DNA from: Corallococcus macrosporus
GTDB lineage: Bacteria > Myxococcota > Myxococcia > Myxococcales > Myxococcaceae
Direction: 5' to 3'
Assembly (NCBI RefSeq): GCF_017302985.1
Contig: NZ_JAFIMU010000010.1
Location: 186,001-250,000 of the forward strand
Length of the DNA: 64,000 nucleotides
The stretch's first letter is position 1. Each line of letters opens with the position of its first letter. Position numbers and translations under genes: made by a program. Of the stretch, positions 6,939 to 14,627 are shown piece by piece. The notes beneath the pieces were generated by a model. The model was not told the DNA's origin. It was given only the letters and a program-made list of their open reading frames with translations, and searched no databases.

Positions 6939-8596
6939 CACCGCACCTCCGGAACGCGACGTCGGGCCCACGCCAGCACGGCCTGACCCGCCACCACCAG
7001 CGCCACGAACGCGCACGCGAGCACGGCCGCGGCGGCCGGGTCCGCGTAGCTCTGCAACTCGAACAGCAAGGTGCCCAGCACCTCGGAGCCCGCGGGCACC
7101 AGCAGCACGGACAGGGTGATCTCCGTGGCGCACGCGAGGAACGCCAGCACGAAGGCCACCGTCAGCGCGGGCCGGAGCAGCGGCAGCGTCGCGTCCACGA
7201 ACGCCCGCACGGGCCCCGCGCCGCCGACGCGCGCGGCTTCCGCGAGGGAGGGATCCACCTGGGCCAGGGCCTCGGAGCTGTTGCGCTCGCCCAGGGCCAG
7301 GTACTTCGCCACGTAGCCCACGAGCAGCAGCCACGGCGTATGCGCCAGGGCCAGCACGAACGCGAAGCGGTCCAGCACCACCAGCCGCCAGTCGCGAGAG
7401 AACGCCACCAGCAGCGCGAGCGCCAGCACCGTCCCCGGCACCGCGAAGGGCCACACCGCCATGGCCTCCACGCCCGCGCCGCCGCGACGGAACGCCCGCC
7501 GCAGGAGCGCACCCGCGAGCCCCAGCCCCACCACCAGCAATCCCGCCCCGGCCGCGAGCAACACGCTGCGCCCCGTGGCCCGCACGGTGCGAGCGTCCCA
7601 AAGCACCCCGGACCAGTGCGACAGCGTCAGCGTGTCCCACGTCAGCGCCGCGCCGAAGCTGCGTTGCAGCGACGTCAACAGGATGGCGGCCAGGGGAAGG
7701 ACCACCAGCACGCCACCCACCGCCCCCACGCCCATGAGCGCCCAGGACCGCCAGGCCCCCAGCGAGATCACACGCGGAGACACGCCCTTGCCCGCGCTCA
7801 AGCGAACCCGTCCGGTCCGGCCCAGCCCCCAGGTCAGTCCCAATGCCAGCGGAGTGAGCAGCAGGAGGAACGACGCAAGCACCGACGCACGAGGCAAGCC
7901 CTCCTCGCTGCCCAGCAGCACCAGCTCATAGATGCGAGTGGTGAGGACGCGAGTGGGCGGCGATGCGGAGACCCCCAGCAGGTACGGCACGCCGAAGGAC
8001 GACGCGGCCATGAGGAACACCATCACCGAGCCCGACAGCAGCGCGGGCAACACCAGGGGCACCGTGGTGTTCAGGAGGGCGCGAAGCGGCGAAGCACCAC
8101 ACACACGGGCTGCTTCTTCGAGCGCGGGATCCACGCGCCGCAACGCCGCCGCCCCCGCGAGCAGCACCAGCGGCAGGCCCGACAGGCCCTCCACGAACGC
8201 GATACCCGCCGCGCCATAAAGGTCGAGCACGTCCGAGCCCAGCATGCGGTTCAGGTAGCCAGCGCGAGGGCTCGCGAGCGACAGCCACCCCATGCCCCAG
8301 ATGAACGCAGGGATGGCGGAAGGCAGCGTGAACAGCACGGTGAACGCGCCACGAAGGGGCAGGTCCGTGCGGAACAGGAGGAACGCCAGAGGAGCACCCA
8401 GGCACAGCGCCCAAGCTGTCGCGCCCAGCGAAATGCCCAGCGTGTTCACCAGCGCCCCGGACTCCGCCGCGAGCACCGCGCCCAATCCACCGGTCGCCGC
8501 CCCCACGCCCCGGACGAGCAACGCCACGACCGGCACCACCGCGAAGAGCATCAGCGGCACCAGCCACGCGGCCAATGCAATCCACCGGCCTCTCAT
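6938..8596 (-). CDS. ABC transporter permease with two fused permease domains
   Basis: The 552-residue inner-membrane protein contains two BPD_transp_1 permease units. Each has the cytoplasmic coupling loop EAA-G pattern (LEEAARVCGASPLRALLNTTVPLVLPALLSG in the first half, in part; LAEAARVGGAGPVRAF in the second). About twelve hydrophobic segments are visible. This duplicated form is typical of FbpB-like iron and phosphonate importers. The start at MRGRWIALAAWL (8596) is chosen because the longer frame runs into the palindrome array. Translation is coupled to the ATPase through a TGATG overlap. Confidence 0.87.
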   Translation of the reverse strand: MRGRWIALAAWLVPLMLFAVVPVVALLVRGVGAATGGLGAVLAAESGALVNTLGISLGATAWALCLGAPLAFLLFRTDLPLRGAFTVLFTLPSAIPAFIWGMGWLSLASPRAGYLNRMLGSDVLDLYGAAGIAFVEGLSGLPLVLLAGAAALRRVDPALEEAARVCGASPLRALLNTTVPLVLPALLSGSVMVFLMAASSFGVPYLLGVSASPPTRVLTTRIYELVLLGSEEGLPRASVLASFLLLLTPLALGLTWGLGRTGRVRLSAGKGVSPRVISLGAWRSWALMGVGAVGGVLVVLPLAAILLTSLQRSFGAALTWDTLTLSHWSGVLWDARTVRATGRSVLLAAGAGLLVVGLGLAGALLRRAFRRGGAGVEAMAVWPFAVPGTVLALALLVAFSRDWRLVVLDRFAFVLALAHTPWLLLVGYVAKYLALGERNSSEALAQVDPSLAEAARVGGAGPVRAFVDATLPLLRPALTVAFVLAFLACATEITLSVLLVPAGSEVLGTLLFELQSYADPAAAAVLACAFVALVVAGQAVLAWARRRVPEVR

Positions 8597-8662
8597 CGCG
8601 CGTCCCCAGCGATAAGAAAAAGAGAGCCCAGTTGGGCCACCCCGTCCAAGGCGCAGCGCACG

Positions 8663-9095
8663 AACTGGTCCAACAGTCGGACCAGTTGGGACCACCGCCC
8701 CGGCCGCCCCGGGGCCGACGGATGCCCGAGGCCACGCCCCACCTCGCCATCCACCTGTCGGACAGGTTTGGACAGTCGCCCTGGCCTGGCCGGTGCCAAC
8801 GAGCCCACATGGCCACTCCCCATCCCATCGCCCACCTCAGGGGCGGAGCGTCCCGTCCACCCGGGCAGCTGAAACGGGTCCGACTGTCGGACCCGTTGAG
8901 ACGACCGCCCCGGCCCCGCCCGGACTGACGACGTCCAACGGCCATTACGAATCTCGTCACCCGCCGTGGGCAGAAGGCCCCGGGTCCGCCCAAGCAGCGG
9001 TAACGGGTCCGACAGTTGGACCCGTTGGGAAGTCCCGGGCCGAGGGTGCCCGGTCCATCGGAGCAATGGAAACGGGTCCGACCGTCGGACCCGTT
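8663..9095. repeat. Array of five related palindromes in the 622-bp gap inside the ABC importer locus
   Basis: Four 25-bp copies lie at 8663-8687, 8873-8897, 9002-9026 and 9071-9095, and a shorter 15-bp version (ACCTGTC, G, GACAGGT) lies at 8753-8767. The consensus arms are AACGGGTCCGAC and GTCGGACCCGTT around one variable base. Copies two and four are perfect, and copy three has one G-T pair. Copy one replaces G by T in the left arm and C by A in the right arm, so pairing is kept. The flanks are partly shared as well, for instance GACC(A/G)CCGCCCCGGCC-like sequence after copies at 8687 and 8897. The rest of 8597-9218 holds no convincing gene. The reading frames there merely translate the repeats. 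Confidence 0.85.
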
Positions 9096-9218
9096 GGGGT
9101 CGGGTCGGGCAGAAGGCGGACCTCGTGGATGGTCTGAGGTCTTGGGTTCGGCTTCGCGCCTGGGGCTGGGCCACCTCGCCGCGGAGGGCCTTGGCGCCAC
9201 GGTGGAGGCGTTCGTGGA

Positions 9219-10265
9219 TCATCGCGCGAACGCCCGGCTGAAGGCTTCCTTGATGTCGCCTCCGTGCAGCAGCCCCTGCTCCAGCAGTTCCGGAGTCCAG
9301 GCCTGCGCGCGGCCCAGCAACCCCTCCACACCGGACTCTCCACGGGGGCCGCTCAGGCGCGGATCCACCGCGTGCATGTCCCCCTTCTCCACGATGATCC
9401 GCTGACCCTCAGGGGACAGCAGCACGTCCACCAGCGCCTTCGCCGCCACCGGGTTTCGCGTCGATGCGAACAGCCCCACCGGGCCGGGGATGACCACCGC
9501 GCCGTCCTCCGGCCAGATGATTTCGATCGGGCTGCCCTTCGCTTTCGCCGCCAGCGCGTTCTCCAGCAGCAGCACGCCCGCATCTACCTCGCCGCTCTCC
9601 ACCTTCTGGAGCACCGCCGCGTTGCCTCCCGCCACCACCGCGCCCTTGTCCCTCAGCCCCGCGAAGTACGCCTCTCCTCGCTTCGCGTGCAGGAACACCG
9701 CCCACGTGAACGCGGTGCCTGACGTGAGCGGATCCCCGATGGCCGCCCTGCCCTTCCAGCTTCCGTCCACCAGCGCCGCGAACGACTTCGGCGCATCGCC
9801 CGCGCCCAACCGGTGCACCAGCACCATCGTGGACAGCCGCACCGCCGCGTACCTCGCGTCCAGGTCCAGCAACGTGCGAGGAATGCGCAGCGCGTTCACG
9901 GAGGCGTAGCGCAGGAACGCTCCGTCCCGAGCCAGCCGCTCGTACAGGAACGGATCCGACGTCATCAGCACGTCCGCGCGCACCGCGCCCGCGGCCCGCT
10001 CCGCTTCCAGCCGGCTGGCCACCTTCTCGCTGCCCGCCTGGTACCAGTGCACCTGCACGCCGGGCAGCCGCTCCTTCAGCAACGGCTCCATCGCGTCCAG
10101 CACGTGCCGGTACATCGACGTGTAGACCCACACCTCACCGGACGGCGTCGCGGCCTGCGTCACGGCGGCGCCTCCCGACGGCGCGGCGGATTCGATGCGG
10201 CACGCGGCCAGGAGGATCAGCGCGAGGAGCGGACCCACGCGCCGCACAAGGAGGGGGATGCGCAT
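9219..10265 (-). CDS. ABC transporter substrate-binding lipoprotein (family 1, Fe3+/phosphonate type)
   Basis: The 348-residue protein has a lipoprotein signal ending LALILLAAC (Cys22). The periplasmic binding fold of the FbpA/PhnS type is shown by EVWVYTSMYRHVLDAMEPLL, RADVLMTSDPF, RYAAVRLSTMVLVH, IGDPLTSGTAFTW and IEIIWPEDGAVVIPGP. It most likely delivers its ligand to the permease and ATPase encoded 622 bp downstream on the same strand. The palindrome array lies between them, so transcription may be tapered there, giving more binding protein than membrane components. Confidence 0.85.
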   Translation of the reverse strand: MRIPLLVRRVGPLLALILLAACRIESAAPSGGAAVTQAATPSGEVWVYTSMYRHVLDAMEPLLKERLPGVQVHWYQAGSEKVASRLEAERAAGAVRADVLMTSDPFLYERLARDGAFLRYASVNALRIPRTLLDLDARYAAVRLSTMVLVHRLGAGDAPKSFAALVDGSWKGRAAIGDPLTSGTAFTWAVFLHAKRGEAYFAGLRDKGAVVAGGNAAVLQKVESGEVDAGVLLLENALAAKAKGSPIEIIWPEDGAVVIPGPVGLFASTRNPVAAKALVDVLLSPEGQRIIVEKGDMHAVDPRLSGPRGESGVEGLLGRAQAWTPELLEQGLLHGGDIKEAFSRAFAR

Positions 10266-10421
10266 GCGGGTGTCGATTATGCGGCACCCGCCCTCCCTGC
10301 ACACCCACCGCGCAGCGATGGCTCCTGCACATTCAGCCCGCGCGCCCGTTGTCCCCGGCCCCTCGGGGTCCCAACGTCCGCCTTCCAGACGCCACCTGCC
10401 CCTCTGGAAGGACGCCCGTAC

Positions 10422-11414
10422 ATGACCCGGAAGGAATTCCTCGCCGCGACGCTGTCGCTGATGGTCGCCCCGCCCGTGCTGGGCGCTTCGCCCACCAAGG
10501 CGAAGAACGCGCCCGCCGTGCCCCGCCGCAAGCTGGGCCGCACCGGCCAGGAGGTGTCCTGCGTGGGACTCGGGGGCTTCCACATCGGCAAGCAGAAGGA
10601 CGAGTCGGAGAGCATCGCGCTCATCCGGGGCGCCCTGGACCTGGGCATCAACTTCCTGGACAACTGCTGGGACTACAACGACGGCAAGAGCGAGGAGCGC
10701 ATGGGCAAGGCGCTGCGCGACGGCTACCGCGCCAAGGCCTTCCTCATGACGAAGATCGACGGCCGCGACAAGAAGACCGCCGCGAAGCAGATCGACGAAT
10801 CCCTCCAGCGCCTCCAGACCGACCACGTGGACCTGCTCCAGCTCCACGAGGTCATCCGCGACAATGATCCGGACAAGGCCTTCGCCGAGGGCGGCGCCAT
10901 CGAGGCCATGAAGGACGCGCAGAAGGCCGGCAAGGCGCGCTTCCTGGGCTTCACCGGCCACAAGTCCCCGGACATCCACCTGAAGATGCTGGAGACCGCG
11001 AAGCAGCACGGCTTCCGCTTCGACACCGTGCAGCTCCCGCTCAACGTGATGGACGCACACTTCAACAGCTTCGAGAAGCGCGTGCTGCCCGTGCTCGTGA
11101 AGGACGGCATCGGCGTGCTCGCCATGAAGAGCATGGGCGACCCGTTCATCCTCGACAGCAAGACCGTCACCGCGCCCGACTGCCTCCGCTACAACCTGTC
11201 CCTGCCCGTCAGCGTCGTCATCACCGGCATCGACTCGCAGGAGCGCCTTCAGCAGGCCCTCACCGCCGCGCGCACCTTCAAGCCCCTGAGCGAAAAGGAA
11301 GTCCAGGCGCTGCTCGCGAAGACGAAGGACGCGGCGAAAGACGGCGCCTTCGAGAAGTACAAGACGAGCCACCACTTCGACGGAACCGTCCAGAACCCGC
11401 AGTGGCTTGGCTGA
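10422..11414 (+). CDS. Aldo/keto reductase with N-terminal signal-like segment
   Basis: The 330-residue protein starts at MTRKEFLAATLSLMVAPP, with GGAAGG upstream. The hydrophobic N-terminus and an AxA-like cleavage region (VLGAS) suggest export or a membrane anchor, although no twin arginine is present. The (beta/alpha)8 aldo/keto reductase domain begins at VPRRKLGRTGQEVSCVGLGG. The tetrad is visible: Asp and Tyr in FLDNCWDYNDGKSEERMG, Lys in FLMTKIDGRD, and His in LLQLHEV. These enzymes reduce carbonyls with NADPH. Export would leave the cofactor supply unexplained unless the TAT system is used. It stands alone, divergent from the transporter locus. Confidence 0.85.
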   Translation: MTRKEFLAATLSLMVAPPVLGASPTKAKNAPAVPRRKLGRTGQEVSCVGLGGFHIGKQKDESESIALIRGALDLGINFLDNCWDYNDGKSEERMGKALRDGYRAKAFLMTKIDGRDKKTAAKQIDESLQRLQTDHVDLLQLHEVIRDNDPDKAFAEGGAIEAMKDAQKAGKARFLGFTGHKSPDIHLKMLETAKQHGFRFDTVQLPLNVMDAHFNSFEKRVLPVLVKDGIGVLAMKSMGDPFILDSKTVTAPDCLRYNLSLPVSVVITGIDSQERLQQALTAARTFKPLSEKEVQALLAKTKDAAKDGAFEKYKTSHHFDGTVQNPQWLG

Positions 11415-11460
11415 GCCGTTCCGGGCTTTCCTGGCAAGACGCGTTAAAACAGGCAAATAT

Positions 11461-11487
11461 GAATGCTCCCCCATCCCCGGAGCATTC
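11461..11487 (+). promoter_or_regulatory. Perfect hairpin abutting the GH16 start codon, enclosing the ribosome-binding site
   Basis: GAATGCTCC (11461-11469) and GGAGCATTC (11479-11487) form a perfect 9-bp stem with a 9-nt loop. The next base is the A of the start ATG at 11488. The only ribosome-binding candidate, GGAG, lies in the 3' arm five bases before ATG, so folding would hide it. A DNA-binding dyad is the alternative reading. Confidence 0.6.
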
Positions 11488-12846
11488 ATGCACCGCCCCT
11501 TTCGAGCAGGCCTCGTCGCCGCAGGACTCCTGACCACCCTCTCCGGCTGTTCTCCGGAGCCGGAAGCCGCCGCCCCGGTGGAGGCGGAAGGCTACGGCCA
11601 GACGCAGCAGGGCGAGCGCGCGTACGACCCGGGCTCGGGCTGGTCGTTGGCGTGGCAGGACGACTTCACGGGCACGGCGCTGAACACGGGCGCGTGGACC
11701 GCGCTGACGAGCAACTGGGATCCGGTGACCAACAACTGCAACTTCGGCACGGGCGAGCTGGAGTTCCCGCGCGCGCAGAACGTGGCGGTGGCCAACGGCA
11801 AGCTGATCATCTCGGCGGAGCGCACGGCGGACAACCCCACGGATTCGCGCTGCCCGGGGCAATACCGGTCGTTCTATTCCGGCCGCATCCACACCAAGGG
11901 CAAGGTGGAGGGGCGCTACGGGAAGATCGTCGCGAGCATCAAGATTCCGCCGGGCTACGGCATGTGGCCGGCGTTCTGGACGCTGGGCTCGAACATCCAG
12001 AGCGCGGGCTGGCCCGCCGCGGGGGAGATCGACATCCTGGAGTGGAAGTCCACGGAGCCCACGTGGATGAAGTCCGCGGTGCACTGGTACAACGGCGGCA
12101 ACGCGGACTGGGGCACGGGCGCGAGCCGTGGCGTGGACCTGTCCCAGGACTTCCACACGTATGAAGTGGAGTGGACCGCGAACACGATGGTGTTCCGTCT
12201 GGACAAGGACTTCGTGTCCACGGCGACGTTCAACCACAACGAGACGGAGTTCCAGCAGAACCACTACCTCATCCTGAACCTGGCGCTGGGAGGCGTCTGG
12301 TACGGGAACCCGGCTCCGGCCTCCGTCGACCTGGCCTGGGGCGCGAAGAAGACGATGGAGGTCGAGTGGGTGCGCTGGTACCAGCCGGGCACCACGCAGC
12401 CGCTGACGCTGACCAACCCGGGCTTCGAGAGCGGCATGACGGGCTGGAACACCTGGAGCCCGAACGGCACGGCCTCGGCGGCGTTCTCGGAGACGTACAA
12501 CGGCGGGCACTCGGGCAGTTTCCACCTGACGCACTGGACGTCGGCGGCGGCCTACGAGGCGTGGACGTACCAGACGAAGTCGGGCCTCGCGTCGGGCAAC
12601 TACAAGCTGCGCGCCTGGTTCCGCAAGGGCGGCACGTTCGACTTCGCGCGCTTCCAGGTGAAGAACTGCGGAGACTGCGCCGCGGCCATCACCAACCTGG
12701 GCACCTACGGCAACTACACGCTCGTGGAGACGCCCGCCATCAACGTCACCAACGGCTACCTGGAGTTCGGCCTGCACAGCAAGTCGCCGGCCCACAACGG
12801 CTCCAACGTCATCCACATGGATGACGTGGAGCTGATCAAGCTGTAG
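11488..12846 (+). CDS. Secreted glycoside hydrolase family 16 (beta-glucanase/laminarinase-like) lipoprotein with carbohydrate-binding domain
   Basis: The 452-residue protein has a lipoprotein signal (LLTTLSGC, Cys21). A GH16 beta-jelly-roll domain spans about residues 45-298 and has the catalytic box GEIDILEW (Glu180, Asp182, Glu185). Substrate-groove residues are seen in YGMWPAFWTLG. A C-terminal beta-sandwich carbohydrate-binding module lies at about 307-452 (LTNPGFESGMTGWNTWSPNG, ending HMDDVELIKL). GH16 enzymes hydrolyse beta-1,3(4)-glucans or similar polysaccharides and suit a predatory or saprophytic lifestyle. The start at MHRPF is chosen for the lipobox. The upstream frame from 11407 is unlikely. 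A hairpin covers the ribosome site. Confidence 0.93.
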   Translation: MHRPFRAGLVAAGLLTTLSGCSPEPEAAAPVEAEGYGQTQQGERAYDPGSGWSLAWQDDFTGTALNTGAWTALTSNWDPVTNNCNFGTGELEFPRAQNVAVANGKLIISAERTADNPTDSRCPGQYRSFYSGRIHTKGKVEGRYGKIVASIKIPPGYGMWPAFWTLGSNIQSAGWPAAGEIDILEWKSTEPTWMKSAVHWYNGGNADWGTGASRGVDLSQDFHTYEVEWTANTMVFRLDKDFVSTATFNHNETEFQQNHYLILNLALGGVWYGNPAPASVDLAWGAKKTMEVEWVRWYQPGTTQPLTLTNPGFESGMTGWNTWSPNGTASAAFSETYNGGHSGSFHLTHWTSAAAYEAWTYQTKSGLASGNYKLRAWFRKGGTFDFARFQVKNCGDCAAAITNLGTYGNYTLVETPAINVTNGYLEFGLHSKSPAHNGSNVIHMDDVELIKL

Positions 12847-12865
12847 GCCCTGCTGACTTCACCCG

Positions 12866-12893
12866 CGCGCGCCGGAGCGGACCCCGGCGCGCG
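12866..12893. terminator. Hairpin after GH16 gene, left twin of the pair bracketing the A+T-richer island
   Basis: CGCGCGCCGG (12866-12875) pairs perfectly with CCGGCGCGCG (12884-12893) around an 8-nt loop, 20 bp after the GH16 stop. No T-run follows, as is common in high-GC genomes. A nearly identical hairpin occurs at 14583. Confidence 0.65.
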
Positions 12894-12929
12894 GCCATCA
12901 CAGGTGACACATTCGTCACCCCAAACCGC

Positions 12930-13817
12930 TTATGTTTTTCTGGGCGGTTCTTCAGCAGATGCTTTGTCCTCGGAAGTCCCTGCGACGGCAGACTGTTCCT
13001 TTCGGACCGCAGCCGTGCGCACTACTTCTTCGGCATGAAGCCGTCTCAATTTGTTCTGAGCCCAACCAGATGGCACGCCGCGCTCAGCCAACATCGAAAT
13101 AATAAGCCGATCAGACAATCCGCGCTTTAAGTACAGACGCATCAAGTCTTCGGCCTCATCAGGCCCAGGCACTTCCCTGTGGGAAGACAACCCTCCCGCC
13201 TGTGTGGCTCGCAACTCCGTCTTGACCAGGTCCAAGTCTCGCTTCACCTGGAGCAGCTCTTTTCTCTCCGGAGTGATTGTCGTTTTTCCTTCACCCGCAC
13301 TAACCTTGAGAAAAGTTGGCAGAACTGACTCAAGCGGCGAAGACAAGACTTCCTTTAATGCCATTTTTATGTTGTCGCGAAGATCATTGCCCCAGTCCGG
13401 AGCGTTCTTGTCGTAGATGATTATCCGAAGAGCCCGCAAGTCAAATGGGACATCGTCCATCGATGGCGCAATCATGACCACCGGCTTTGCCGACGCGTGA
13501 GCAAGCCCTAACTCATAAAAAACGTTGGGGTTTTTCCCGGTAAGATCAGCCAAGATTACTCGTGATTTTTTTGTATACTCCCAGATGTCGCTAACAATGG
13601 ATTGTGGTCCATACAGGTCATCTGCTCGGTGTGGCTCAAGTCCAGCATCCTTTACGCCCGGAATGTAGATCGACTCGTAGTAGGCATTGAAATAACCTCC
13701 GAAAGGCATAATCACAAAACACATGTCACGCGACTTTGGACCTTTACTTGAGCGCGTGACACCACGAAGCTTCCTGCTCGCCCTGGTCTTTTGTTGCTGC
13801 TTTTTCTTTGCAGTCAC
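12930..13817 (-). CDS. Deoxyribosyltransferase/TIR-like fold protein in an A+T-richer island
   Basis: The product has 295 residues if the GTG at 13817 is used (AGGGAG lies 6 bp upstream). A GTG at 13842-13844 would add nine. A basic K/Q/R-rich N-terminus (residues 3-30) precedes a Rossmann-like domain with CFVIMPF (33-39) and ADLTGKNPNVFYELG continuing to GLAHA (90-108). This is the signature of nucleoside 2-deoxyribosyltransferase, TIR and SLOG-like enzymes, and the Glu in FYELG (about 102) is the expected catalytic residue. A coiled region (KELLQVKRDLDLVKTEL) and a small helical C-terminal domain follow. Related domains cleave nucleotides, often in defence or signalling. That role is inferred here. 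Codon use and base composition differ from its neighbours. Confidence 0.65.
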   Translation of the reverse strand: MTAKKKQQQKTRASRKLRGVTRSSKGPKSRDMCFVIMPFGGYFNAYYESIYIPGVKDAGLEPHRADDLYGPQSIVSDIWEYTKKSRVILADLTGKNPNVFYELGLAHASAKPVVMIAPSMDDVPFDLRALRIIIYDKNAPDWGNDLRDNIKMALKEVLSSPLESVLPTFLKVSAGEGKTTITPERKELLQVKRDLDLVKTELRATQAGGLSSHREVPGPDEAEDLMRLYLKRGLSDRLIISMLAERGVPSGWAQNKLRRLHAEEVVRTAAVRKEQSAVAGTSEDKASAEEPPRKT

Positions 13818-14582
13818 TGCAGTCTCCCTGTTGAACAAACACACTAGGCATCATCAAAAACAGCGGCGACCGAAGATAATTTCAAATCCTTATCCACAAC
13901 TCGCCAAGCTCCAGCGCTTCACTGTACAGCAGGAAACAAGATCCATCCAGGACATCTCAGCATAAGCACGCGCAATACCCCTCGGTGGCGGAAGCAACCA
14001 GGACTGAAATCAAAGTAAATTTCAGCTCGTGTGCCTACGCAAGTGCCAATCACACGGCGTCGAGTTCAGGAGCGGCCTCTGAATGAAAGACTTGCGCAAC
14101 AAGGCAGCTTTTCCCGCGCGTCTATCGAATCCTCATTCGTCTATGCTTCAACGGTGGAGTCGCGGCAAGTCCGTCAGACAGCCCGATGACATAAACAACC
14201 CTTCTCATAACTCGCCCGGCCTATCCCACCGTCTTTGGGCCGGAGGCATCCTTGCTTACGGCAGACTCTTCGCGACTGGACCTATGCGTCCGAGAAGGTC
14301 CTGCGCGAACTGCGCAGCGTAGCGGCGTCACTGCTCAAACTGTGAGTTTTGGCATCAAATCCAGAGATCGGCTGGGTCGCCTCAACTAGATTGTATAAGC
14401 ACGCTAGTTTGGAGGCACTATTGGAGTCGCCTTCAAGGCCGCGACGGCTACAAGACACAGGTTCGCTTTGACATCTTCGTCCTTGGCTGCTGCATCAGGT
14501 TCCAGAGGAACCTCTGACCTGCTACTTGTCAGGATCAGTAAGTCATCTCATGCGCCTTTGTGCGGGCTCATCTCCCTGACAA
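13818..14582. other. Non-coding, A+T-richer stretch with no recognised gene
   Basis: About 765 bp upstream of the deoxyribosyltransferase-like gene contain no frame that looks coding. The longest frame (14083-14322, plus strand) has no ribosome site or recognisable motif. A perfect 7-bp hairpin (AGGTTCC/GGAACCT) lies at 14497-14513, and a single sequence identical to the E. coli DnaA box consensus TTATCCACA lies at 13890-13898. The stretch belongs compositionally with the preceding gene rather than with the surrounding genome. Confidence 0.6.
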
Positions 14583-14612
14583 CCGCGCGCCGGCGCGAAC
14601 CCCGGCGCGCGG
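14583..14612. terminator. Hairpin after polysaccharide deacetylase gene, right twin of the pair
   Basis: CCGCGCGCCGG (14583-14593) pairs perfectly with CCGGCGCGCGG (14602-14612) around an 8-nt loop, 15 bp beyond the deacetylase stop. Over 30 positions it differs from the hairpin at 12866 at only two bases, both in the loop. Confidence 0.65.
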
Positions 14613-14627
14613 CTGCAACACGGCGGC

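Noticed and set aside
8663-9095. CRISPR array
   Set aside because: Repeat spacing is irregular (about 70 to 130 bp), units are full palindromes and no cas gene is nearby.
8593-9222. 209-codon minus-strand frame and several frames containing repeated GPTVGPV across the palindrome array
   Set aside because: The repeated peptides are translations of the palindromes in different frames. There is no ribosome site, domain or consistent codon pattern.
13890-13898. Perfect TTATCCACA DnaA-box match
   Set aside because: Only one copy exists, with no cluster, AT-rich unwinding element or dnaA/dnaN neighbours, so an origin is not supported.
13723-13965. 80-codon plus-strand frame with a hydrophobic stretch, antisense to the start of the deoxyribosyltransferase-like gene
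   Set aside because: It complements the lysine/glutamine-rich N-terminus, which automatically yields F, L and C codons. No ribosome site was found.
14254-14345. Short plus-strand stretch reading LRDWTYASEKVLRELRSVA before a stop
   Set aside because: It looks like a protein helix and may be a remnant C-terminus, but it is about 30 codons long with no start and no identifiable family.
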